Source: DATHWB01 sp040905965 (lineage in GTDB: Bacteria > Actinomycetota > Acidimicrobiia > Spongiisociales > ZC4RG35). From it: a stretch of 7,229 nt of DNA. This document shows positions 1 to 5,481 of this stretch, piece by piece (the first letter of the stretch is position 1; each line of letters begins with the position of its first letter). Position numbers and translations under genes: made by a program. The stretch is taken from positions 1 to 7,229 of the forward strand of contig JBBDQP010000041.1 of assembly GCA_040905965.1 (NCBI GenBank), given 5' to 3'. Below the pieces are notes generated by a model. It saw only the letters and a program-made list of their open reading frames with translations, searched no databases and was not told the origin of the DNA.

Positions 1-1100
1 CCGAAGAGCAGGAAGAACTCCGCCGCTACGCCAGGCAGTGGCTGACCGAGCGCATGCCGCTCGATCGGGTGCGGGCGCTCATGGCCACCTCCGACGGATT
101 CGACCGGTCCGACTGGTCGGCTGTCGCAGAGTTGGGTTGGCAGGCGATGGCCATCCCCGAGGAGTACGGAGGGGCTGGTTTCGGGCTGCTGGAGATCGCC
201 GTGCTGATGGAAGAACAGGGCAGGCAGCTCTTCTGTGGTCCGTTCCTCTCGACAGTGGTCGCCTCCGCCAACGCCATCCTTCTGGCCGGTTCCGAAGCTC
301 AGAAGTCCGATCTCCTTCCTCAGATCGCCGCCGGCGAGTTGACGGCGGCTCTTGCAGTCACCGAACGCGACGGTGGCTGGGACGGCGAACATCTCGCCAC
401 CTCGGCCACCCGAAACGGCGACGAGTGGAAGATCGACGGGACCAAGCGCTTCGTCGTCGACGGCCACAGTGCCGACCTCCTCGTCGTCGCCGCCCAGACT
501 GCGGACGGTCTCGGACTTTTCCTGGTCCCCGGTGACGCCCCCGGAGTGGAACGGACGGTTCTCGATTCGATGGACGAGACCCGCAAGCAGGCCGAAATCG
601 TCCTGACCGATGTAGCCGTCGACGAGGGCGCCCGGCTCGCCGGCGGCGACGCCGCCACCCTGGCAAAGGTGAACGACGTGATTGCAGTGTGTCTGGCGCT
701 CGAACAGGTGGGAGGAGCGCACGCCACCCTCGACATGGCCGTGCAGTACGCCAAGGACCGCCAGCAGTTCGGCAAGCCGATCGGATCGTTCCAGGCGGTC
801 AAGCACATGTGCGCCGACATGCTGATCAAGGTCGAGAGCGCCAGGGCGGCCGCCTACTACGCCGCCTGGGCCGTGGCCGAAGGAAGCGACGAGGCGGCCA
901 CCGCCGTTCCTCTCGCCAAGGCGTACTGCTCGGACGCCTTCTTCGAATGTGCCGGCACCAACATCCAGGTCCACGGCGGAATCGGCTTCACCTGGGAACA
1001 CCACGCCCACCTCTACTTCAAGCGCGCCAAGAGCTCCCAGATCATGTTCGGCACCCCGGACGAACGGCGGCGCCAACTGGCGGAGCGGCTCGGGTTCTGA
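1..1100 (+). CDS. Acyl-CoA dehydrogenase family protein, 5' end cut by window edge
   Basis: The frame is open from the first bases (codons from position 3) to TGA at 1098-1100, giving about 365 visible residues. The first visible residues, EEQEELRRYARQWL, match the N-terminal helix of acyl-CoA dehydrogenases, so probably fewer than 15 residues are missing. The ATG at 54 lies inside this helix and is not the likely start. The middle domain has the family pattern (AVTERDGGWD, then DGTKRFVVDG and ADLLVVAAQ). The C-terminal helical domain has DRQQFGKPIGSFQAVKHMCADM-type residues and VHGGIGFTWEHHAHLYFKRA, which form FAD and acyl-CoA contacts in the family. Such flavoenzymes make the 2,3-double bond in acyl-CoA during fatty acid or sterol side-chain oxidation and pass electrons to ETF. 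The usual YEGT-type motif carrying the catalytic Glu near the C-terminus is replaced by KRAKSSQIMFG. This resembles actinobacterial FadE proteins that work as the partner subunit in mixed tetramers. The substrate is unknown. Confidence 0.93.
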   Translation, partial: EEQEELRRYARQWLTERMPLDRVRALMATSDGFDRSDWSAVAELGWQAMAIPEEYGGAGFGLLEIAVLMEEQGRQLFCGPFLSTVVASANAILLAGSEAQKSDLLPQIAAGELTAALAVTERDGGWDGEHLATSATRNGDEWKIDGTKRFVVDGHSADLLVVAAQTADGLGLFLVPGDAPGVERTVLDSMDETRKQAEIVLTDVAVDEGARLAGGDAATLAKVNDVIAVCLALEQVGGAHATLDMAVQYAKDRQQFGKPIGSFQAVKHMCADMLIKVESARAAAYYAAWAVAEGSDEAATAVPLAKAYCSDAFFECAGTNIQVHGGIGFTWEHHAHLYFKRAKSSQIMFGTPDERRRQLAERLGF

Positions 1101-1101
1101 G

Positions 1102-1533
1102 ATGTCGGGCGCAACGCTCGTCGTCTTCGTCGGCGTTCTCGTCGCCCTCCTGCTGGGCATGGTCGCACTCCTCGTGTGGCAGGAGGGCCGTCGGCGCTCC
1201 TTCGACACTGCACCGTCCTATGTCGTCGACGAACTGGTTGCGTTCGTCGACGAGCGCCTCGATCCGGACGTGGCCGCTCGCCTCCGGACCGACGGTGTCG
1301 AACGCATCGTGAACTGGGAGCTCCGCTACCTCCAGCGGGACGGTGGTGAGGGTGCAGTGGCGGGCGGAACCGAGGACTCGGTCGCCTACATCACCGACCG
1401 GATCGCTCAGTTCCACGCCGTGTCCTACCCTCCCGACGACGTGAGGGCAGTTTTGGCCCTGGAAGCCGAATACCTGATGACCGTTGGCGCGATCGGCGCC
1501 CCGGTCGTTGCAGAAGGAGATGGAGAAGCGTGA
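1102..1533 (+). CDS. Small single-pass membrane protein of unknown function
   Basis: This is a 143-residue protein starting one base after the acyl-CoA dehydrogenase stop (TGA g ATG). Residues about 5-26 (LVVFVGVLVALLLGMVALLV) form one strongly hydrophobic helix, followed by a basic stretch QEGRRR, so the positive-inside rule puts the rest in the cytoplasm. The remaining ~115 residues are soluble, acidic and mostly helical in appearance, with DELVAFVDERLDPDVAARL and a WELRYLQ segment. There is no cleavage motif, so it is a membrane anchor rather than a secreted protein. No clear Shine-Dalgarno sequence lies close to the ATG, and translation is probably coupled to the upstream stop. A later ATG at residue 20 would destroy the membrane helix and is less likely. 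I do not recognise the family. The stop overlaps the next gene's start by four bases (GTGA). Confidence 0.8.
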   Translation: MSGATLVVFVGVLVALLLGMVALLVWQEGRRRSFDTAPSYVVDELVAFVDERLDPDVAARLRTDGVERIVNWELRYLQRDGGEGAVAGGTEDSVAYITDRIAQFHAVSYPPDDVRAVLALEAEYLMTVGAIGAPVVAEGDGEA

Positions 1534-1835
1534 TCGTTCGGTGCGGATCCTGTCGGACCGAGTTCGACGTACCCGGCCCCGGCCGGTTCAGTTGTCCCGT
1601 GTGCGGGTCGGTGAACATGGTGCGGGCAGCGGCCGGTGCGCCCCCTCCCGGGCCTGGGGGAGGACTCGCCACACCTCCGGCGCCGCCACCGCCTCGCCCC
1701 GACCCGCCTTCTCCGAAGCTCACCTGCCCGGAGTGCGGATTCTCGTTCATCGTCGGCCAGATCGAGACGGCGACCTGTCCGAACTGCAACGTCGAAGTTC
1801 CCACCGGGTGGACGCCCGCCGAGAACGGGGACTGA
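1530..1835 (+). CDS. Double zinc-ribbon protein with proline-rich linker
   Basis: This is a 101-residue protein starting at GTG 1530, overlapping the previous TGA as GTGA. A good ribosome binding site, AAGGAGA at 1514-1520, sits nine bases upstream and supports this start. Two CxxC-type zinc knuckles are visible. The first uses C5, C8, C22 and C25 (RCGSC ... SCPVCG); the second uses C66, C69, C83 and C86 (TCPECG ... TCPNCN). Between them, residues about 36-62 are almost entirely Pro, Gly and Ala and should be disordered. The N-terminal knuckle resembles the MJ0042/zinc-ribbon type found at the start of many bacterial proteins. Such ribbons bind zinc structurally and often mediate protein or nucleic-acid contacts, but nothing here identifies a partner. 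There is no membrane helix or catalytic domain. It lies between a membrane protein and another small unknown gene and is co-translated with both by overlap. Confidence 0.85.
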   Translation: MIVRCGSCRTEFDVPGPGRFSCPVCGSVNMVRAAAGAPPPGPGGGLATPPAPPPPRPDPPSPKLTCPECGFSFIVGQIETATCPNCNVEVPTGWTPAENGD

Positions 1836-2056
1836 TGGGCCGGCTGCGTCGCTTCGAGGATCATCGTTTCGTCGGAACACGTGACACGATGCGCGTCTAC
1901 GACTGCGACGAGGACGGCCAGTTCGCCGCCCTCGAAGCTCGCGCCAGCCAGATCGGCAACCACAACCTGTTCCAGACGTTCGGCCCCGACACCCTGATCG
2001 AGGCCGCCAATCGGGGTTTCCGCCCGGCCGTTCCTACAGCCGATCTTCTGAACTAG
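1835..2056 (+). CDS. Small protein of unknown function (73 aa)
   Basis: The ATG at 1835 shares its A with the TGA of the zinc-ribbon gene (TGATG), and the frame ends at TAG 2054-2056. The product is basic at the N-terminus (MGRLRRFEDHRF), then has MRVYDCDEDGQFAALEARAS and ends in NHNLFQTFGPDTLIEAANRGFRPAVPTADLLN (given here only as the key recognisable stretch in parts: NHNLFQTF, GPDTLIEAANRGF). There is no membrane segment, signal peptide or metal motif; one Cys is present. I do not recognise the family. The start is chosen because of the stop/start overlap. An internal ATG at residue 19 (1889) is possible but would leave a gap of about 50 bases. The codon composition matches the neighbours, and the gene completes a chain of three tightly coupled small genes ahead of the lipoamide block. 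It is followed by a 35-base gap before the E3 gene. Confidence 0.65.
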   Translation: MGRLRRFEDHRFVGTRDTMRVYDCDEDGQFAALEARASQIGNHNLFQTFGPDTLIEAANRGFRPAVPTADLLN

Positions 2057-2064
2057 CCTCGGCC

Positions 2065-2070
2065 TAGATT
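2065..2070 (+). promoter_or_regulatory. Weak candidate -10 element ahead of the E3 gene
   Basis: TAGATT fits the TANNNT pattern of actinobacterial -10 boxes and lies in the only non-coding gap upstream of the E3 gene (2057-2091). It would put a transcript start near 2077, about 15 bases before GTG 2092. No convincing -35 box is seen at the right distance, so this may be chance. If real, it would let the lipoamide block be transcribed separately from the small genes upstream. Confidence 0.18.
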
Positions 2071-2091
2071 TCTCGAAGAAGGGCGGATTGG

Positions 2092-3459
2092 GTGTACGAC
2101 ATCGTCGTCGTCGGTGGTGGACCAGGCGGATACGCCGCCGCGTTGTACGCGCACAACTTCGGGTTGAAGGTTGCGCTCGTGGAGAAGGACCGGCCCGGGG
2201 GCACGTGTCTCCTCCGTGGCTGCATCCCGGCCAAACAGTGGCTGCACACCGCCCACATCTATGCGACCGTCAAGCACGCCTCGGATTTCGGTGTCATGAC
2301 TTCGGCGCCCGAGATGGACTGGGACGCGGCGCTCGCCTTGAAGGCGAAGACTGTCGAGACCCTCGTCGGTGGTCTCGGTGGCTTGCTCGAAAAGCGCGGT
2401 GTCGATGTCGTCAAGGGCTTCGGTCGGCTCGACGGGCCCGGCAAGGTGACAGTCGCATCCGACGACGGCACGCAGACCTTGGAGGGCGGGGCGGTGATCC
2501 TCGCCACCGGCTCGCATCCCCGCACCATTCCCGGATACGAGATCGACGGAGAGTGGATCGTCACCTCCGACCATGCCCTCGACTGGCCCCGACGACCCAA
2601 CCGGGTGGCCATCATCGGCGGGGGTGTGATCGGCTGTGAGTTCGCCTCCCTCCTGACGGACTTCGACGCCGAGGTGCACGTCTTCGAGATGCTCGACCAG
2701 ATTCTGCCCGGAGGCGATCCTGACGTCGCCAAACAGCTCTCGCGCCAGCTTTCGAGAAGGGGCGTCAAGTTCCACACCGGGGTCGGCGTCGGTCCGGCAC
2801 AGGTCGGATCAGACGGGGTGACGGTCCCTTACGGGGACGAGTCGGTCGATGTCGACGTCGTTCTCGTCTCCGTCGGTCGCGGTCCCAGCACCGAAGACGT
2901 CGGACTCGATTCGACTTCTGCGGTCGTCGACCGGGGATTCGTCGAAGTCGACCTGACGACGATGCAGACCGCAGAGCAGGGCTTGTACGCCGTCGGGGAC
3001 ATCGTCGCCGGCACCCCCCAACTCGCCCACGTCGGTTTCGCCGAAGGCATCGCGGCGGTCACACACATCGCCACCGGCAAGGCCGCACCCGTCGACTACC
3101 GGGCGATCCCTCGGGTCACCTACACCCACCCCGAAGTGGCCGAGGTCGGGTTGACCGAGGTCCAGGCCGCCGAGCAGGGCGAGATCGAGGTGACCAAGCA
3201 CGGTTTCGGTGGCGTCGGACGCGCCATCATCATGGGCGAGAACCAGGGTTTCGTGAAGACGATCGCCATGAAGGACGGTCCCATCGTCGGCGCGGCCGTA
3301 ATCGGACCGATGGCCGGAGAGATGATCCACGAACTGATGTATTCGGTGGGATGGGAGGCGCTGCCGTCCGAGGCGGCTGCCTTCATTCACGCCCACCCCA
3401 CGTTGTCCGAAGCCGTTGGCGAGACGCTGATGTCGGCGGCCGGCAAGAGCTTGCACTGA
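2092..3459 (+). CDS. lpdA: Dihydrolipoamide dehydrogenase (E3)
   Basis: This is a 455-residue FAD-dependent disulfide oxidoreductase of normal family length. It re-oxidises the dihydrolipoyl arm of E2 and reduces NAD+. The GTG start is preceded by GAAGAAGGG (2075-2083). Domains in order: FAD-binding Rossmann fold with GGGPGG at residues 8-13; redox disulfide C39-C44 in GTCLLRGCIPAK; NAD-binding fold with IIGGGVIG at 174-181; a second FAD contact with VGD at 301-303 (G302, D303); and a C-terminal dimer domain with the catalytic dyad H435 and E440 in HAHPTLSE. All active residues are intact. The LRGC spelling of the disulfide loop recalls the LHRGC seen in actinobacterial E3 proteins. The E2 gene begins 13 bases downstream, so the two are surely co-transcribed. 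Mycothione and mercuric reductases share the fold, but the HPT..E dyad and the E2 neighbour favour E3. Confidence 0.96.
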   Translation: MYDIVVVGGGPGGYAAALYAHNFGLKVALVEKDRPGGTCLLRGCIPAKQWLHTAHIYATVKHASDFGVMTSAPEMDWDAALALKAKTVETLVGGLGGLLEKRGVDVVKGFGRLDGPGKVTVASDDGTQTLEGGAVILATGSHPRTIPGYEIDGEWIVTSDHALDWPRRPNRVAIIGGGVIGCEFASLLTDFDAEVHVFEMLDQILPGGDPDVAKQLSRQLSRRGVKFHTGVGVGPAQVGSDGVTVPYGDESVDVDVVLVSVGRGPSTEDVGLDSTSAVVDRGFVEVDLTTMQTAEQGLYAVGDIVAGTPQLAHVGFAEGIAAVTHIATGKAAPVDYRAIPRVTYTHPEVAEVGLTEVQAAEQGEIEVTKHGFGGVGRAIIMGENQGFVKTIAMKDGPIVGAAVIGPMAGEMIHELMYSVGWEALPSEAAAFIHAHPTLSEAVGETLMSAAGKSLH

Positions 3460-3472
3460 GAGGAGCCCGAAG

Positions 3473-5263
3473 ATGTCGACCACGGTGAGCATGCCCCAGT
3501 TGGGCGAGACGGTGACGGAGGGAACCATTCTCCGTTGGGCCAAGCAGGTGGGCGACACCGTGGCCGTCGACGAGGTGCTGGTGGAGATCTCGACGGACAA
3601 GGTGGACACCGAGGTGCCGTCCCCGGCCGGCGGCGTCATCCTCGAAATCCTGGTGGAAGAGGGAGCGACGGTCGAGGTGGGTACCGCGATGGCCGTCATC
3701 GGCGAGGCCGACGAAGGTTCGGCCGGGTCCGAGACTGCAACACCCGCCGAACAGGCATCCCCGGAGCCGGAGCCGGAACCAGAACCAGAAGCGGAATCCG
3801 AACCGGAAGCAGAATCCGAACCTGCGTCTGAGCCGGCACCCGCCGCATCCGGCGAGTCGACCACGGTGAGCATGCCCCAGTTGGGCGAGACGGTGACGGA
3901 GGGAACCATTCTCCGTTGGGCCAAGCAGGTGGGCGACACGGTGGCTGTCGACGAAGTGCTGGTGGAGATTTCGACGGACAAGGTGGACACCGAGGTCCCG
4001 TCCCCGGCTGGAGGCACTGTCCTCGAGATACTCGTCGAGGAGGGCGCCACGGTGGAGGTGGGTACCGCGATGGCGGTGATCGGCACCGCCGGCGCCGCCC
4101 CAGCCTCGGCCCCGGCGCCCCAGCCGACGGCCCCGGCTCCCGAGCCGAGCGAGCCGAGCGAGCCGGAGCCCGCTGCCGCCGAGGAGCCGGCACCCAGCGA
4201 GCCGACCCCGGCCGAAAGCCCCGCACCTGCTCCGAGCCAGGCATCGTCGTCCGACAGTGCAGCCGTCTCCGAACGCCTGCTGTCGCCGGTCGTGCGGAAA
4301 CTCGTGCGTGAGAACGACCTCGACATCGACGAGATCACCGGTTCGGGACAGGGTGGTCGGATCACCCGCAAGGACGTCGAATCCCACATCGAATCCGGCG
4401 GGGCGAAGCCGGCCGAGACCCCTGCGGCCGCACCCGAGCCCGCTTCGGAGCCGACCGCTGCCCCCGCCGCCGCCCCGAGCGATGCGCCGCCCGCGGCCAA
4501 GCCGGAACTGACACCGGCGCCGGCACCCGCTGCTTCCACCGCGCAATCCGAAGTCGTCGAGTTGGACCGACTGCGGGTGCGCATCGGTCAGAACATGATC
4601 AAGTCGAAGCAGACCGCCGCCCACGTGTGGACGTCGATGGAGGTCGACTACGAGCGGGTGGAGCGTGTCAGGACACGGCACAAGGAGGCGTTCAAGGCGG
4701 CCGAAGGGTCATCGCTCACCTATCTGCCGTTCATCGCCCGGGCGACGATCGACGCCCTGGGAGAGTTCCCGGTGGTCAACTCGGAGTTCCATCTCGAAGA
4801 GCGCCAGGCAATCTTCCACAAGACGGTCAACCTGGGGATCGCCATCGACCTCGATCAGAAGGGGCTGGTGGTGGCGTCCATCCGTAACGCCGACGGTCTC
4901 CGCCTGGTCGGACTGGCCCGGCAGATCAAGGCGCTCGCCGACAAGGCACGGGCAGGCAAGCTGGAGCCCGACGACGTGACCGGCTCGACGTTCACGATCA
5001 CCAATCCGGGACCGTTCGGTTCGTTCATGTCCGCCCCGGTCATCAACATCCCGAACACCGGCATCCTGTCGACCGACACCGTCGCCAAGCGCCCGGCAGT
5101 GGTCACATCCGCCGACGGCGAAGACGTCCTGGCCATCCGCCACATCGGCTATCTCGGCCTCACCTGGGATCACCGCGCCTTCGACGGCTCGACCGCCGTC
5201 ATGTTCTTGCGCCGAATCAAGGACAACCTAGAAAACTGGGATTGGGAACAGGAGCTCGCGTGA
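3473..5263 (+). CDS. dlaT: 2-oxo acid dehydrogenase E2 acyltransferase with two lipoyl domains
   Basis: This is a 596-residue E2 core enzyme that carries acyl groups on lipoyl arms and passes them to CoA. AGAGGAG at 3459-3465 lies seven bases before the ATG. Domains in order: lipoyl domain 1 (about 2-79, lipoyl lysine K43 in STDKVDTE); an acidic Glu-Pro-rich linker (80-128); lipoyl domain 2 (about 129-205, K170); an Ala/Pro linker (206-263); a peripheral subunit-binding domain (about 267-306, LLSPVVRKL ... GSGQGGRITRKDV); a second Ala/Pro linker; and the catalytic domain (about 359-596) with TFTITNPGPFGS and the active-site DHRAFDG (H567, D571). The layout matches actinobacterial DlaT/SucB-type proteins. 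In Mycobacterium DlaT serves pyruvate dehydrogenase although such proteins are often labelled succinyltransferases. No E1 is present, so the substrate (pyruvate, 2-oxoglutarate or branched-chain) is unresolved. The stop overlaps the probable lipB GTG start (GTGA). Confidence 0.94.
   Translation: MSTTVSMPQLGETVTEGTILRWAKQVGDTVAVDEVLVEISTDKVDTEVPSPAGGVILEILVEEGATVEVGTAMAVIGEADEGSAGSETATPAEQASPEPEPEPEPEAESEPEAESEPASEPAPAASGESTTVSMPQLGETVTEGTILRWAKQVGDTVAVDEVLVEISTDKVDTEVPSPAGGTVLEILVEEGATVEVGTAMAVIGTAGAAPASAPAPQPTAPAPEPSEPSEPEPAAAEEPAPSEPTPAESPAPAPSQASSSDSAAVSERLLSPVVRKLVRENDLDIDEITGSGQGGRITRKDVESHIESGGAKPAETPAAAPEPASEPTAAPAAAPSDAPPAAKPELTPAPAPAASTAQSEVVELDRLRVRIGQNMIKSKQTAAHVWTSMEVDYERVERVRTRHKEAFKAAEGSSLTYLPFIARATIDALGEFPVVNSEFHLEERQAIFHKTVNLGIAIDLDQKGLVVASIRNADGLRLVGLARQIKALADKARAGKLEPDDVTGSTFTITNPGPFGSFMSAPVINIPNTGILSTDTVAKRPAVVTSADGEDVLAIRHIGYLGLTWDHRAFDGSTAVMFLRRIKDNLENWDWEQELA
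3475..3558 (+). repeat. 84-bp perfect direct repeat, copy 1 (5' half of lipoyl domain 1)
   Basis: This stretch is identical base for base to 3856-3939, an offset of 381 bases or 127 codons. It covers the start of lipoyl domain 1. Identity stops abruptly at 3559 (C here, G at 3940), and after that the two domains differ at many third positions while the protein stays nearly the same. Confidence 0.95.
3758..3836 (+). repeat. Glu-Pro-rich imperfect hexamer repeats in E2 linker 1
   Basis: The DNA is a run of degenerate GAG/GAA-CCG/CCA units encoding EPEPEPEPEAESEPEAESEP. It forms the flexible, strongly acidic linker between the two lipoyl domains. The varied codons suggest an older expansion rather than fresh slippage. 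A shorter exact 9-base repeat (GAGCCGAGC, twice, then GAGCCGGAG) occurs at 4142-4168 in the next linker. Confidence 0.75.
3856..3939 (+). repeat. 84-bp perfect direct repeat, copy 2 (5' half of lipoyl domain 2)
   Basis: This is the partner of 3475-3558. It encodes the start of lipoyl domain 2 in the same frame. Perfect identity, including all silent positions, points to recent duplication or gene conversion limited to this half of the domain. Confidence 0.95.
5250..5254 (+). promoter_or_regulatory. Ribosome binding site supporting a lipB start at GTG 5260
   Basis: AGGAG lies five bases before GTG 5260, which overlaps the E2 stop as GTGA. None of the later possible starts in the lipB frame (TTG 5442, GTG 5451, GTG 5469) has a properly spaced site, so this one decides the likely true start of lipB. 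Confidence 0.65.
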
Positions 5264-5326
5264 CCCAGGGTCTATCGCCTTCCCCCTTGGGGAAGGTGGC
5301 GGCACAACTGGTTGTGCCGCCGGAAG
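5260..5326 (+). CDS. Probable true N-terminus of LipB-LipA, split from the rest by the assembly gap
   Basis: GTG 5260 opens a frame reading M-T-Q-G and then LSPSPLGKVAAQLVVPPE up to the Ns. Exactly the same peptide (from LSPSPLG on) is encoded after the gap at 5427-5480, in the lipB frame. If one 55-bp copy and the 100 Ns are removed, this fragment joins directly to the downstream gene and gives 592 codons including the stop, ending at 7190. The start has a good ribosome binding site and the same GTGA overlap style as 1530. Taken as it stands in the scaffold, this fragment would run into Ns and change frame, because 155 is not a multiple of three. I therefore read it as a piece of the downstream gene and not as a separate gene. 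Confidence 0.6.
5272..5326 (+). repeat. 55-bp palindromic element, left copy at the gap edge
   Basis: The element contains two perfect hairpins. Stem 1 is CCTTCCCC (5278-5285) with GGGGAAGG (5289-5296) and a 3-base loop. Stem 2 is GGCGGCACAAC (5298-5308) with GTTGTGCCGCC (5311-5321) and a 2-base centre. The copy ends exactly where the Ns begin and is identical to 5427-5481. The architecture resembles REP- or MITE-like interspersed palindromes, but its copy number elsewhere in the genome cannot be seen here. Confidence 0.9.
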
Positions 5327-5426
5327 NNNNNNNNNNNNNNNNNNNNNNNNNNNNNNNNNNNNNNNNNNNNNNNNNNNNNNNNNNNNNNNNNNNNNNNNNN
5401 NNNNNNNNNNNNNNNNNNNNNNNNNN
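5327..5426. other. Scaffold gap of exactly 100 Ns
   Basis: The run is exactly 100 bases, a common placeholder length for gaps of unknown size, so it says nothing about the real distance. It is bounded on both sides by the same 55-bp sequence. See the finding on a probable false gap. Confidence 0.99.
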
Positions 5427-5481
5427 CTATCGCCTTCCCCCTTGGGGAAGGTGGCGGCACAACTGGTTGTGCCGCCGGAAG
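5427..5481 (+). repeat. 55-bp palindromic element, right copy at the gap edge
   Basis: This copy begins immediately after the last N and is identical to 5272-5326. The hairpins are at 5433-5440/5444-5451 and 5453-5463/5466-5476. Just beyond it, GGGG (5481-5484), CAAA and CCCCC (5489-5493) can form a third small hairpin. CCTTCC (5433-5438) can also pair with GGAAGG (5477-5482), closing the whole element. In the lipB frame it encodes LSPSPLGKVAAQLVVPPE without a stop. Confidence 0.9.

Noticed and set aside
320..829. Minus-strand open frame opposite the acyl-CoA dehydrogenase
   Set aside because: No recognisable domain, and fully inside a confidently assigned gene; a high-GC shadow.
2057..2091. 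Riboswitch or small RNA in the gap before the E3 gene
   Set aside because: Only 35 bases long, with no stable stem; at most it holds a weak -10 box and the ribosome binding site.
3473..4090. Lipoyl-domain duplication as an assembly duplication error
   Set aside because: The second halves of the two domains differ at many silent sites and the linker between them is unique, so two real domains exist. Two or three lipoyl domains are normal in actinobacterial E2 proteins. Only the 84-bp identical tract remains worth checking.
2809..4584. Long open frame on the minus strand opposite the E3 and E2 genes (591 codons)
   Set aside because: It lies entirely opposite two certain genes. Its translation is low-complexity Ser/Gly/Ala with an internal duplicate that simply mirrors the lipoyl-domain repeat. 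Such antisense frames are expected at this GC content.
5272..5481. CRISPR-like repeat pair or genuine tandem repeat around the gap
   Set aside because: Only two copies, placed exactly at contig edges, strongly palindromic over their whole length, with no known spacer. A shared k-mer overlap or an interspersed palindrome explains it better.
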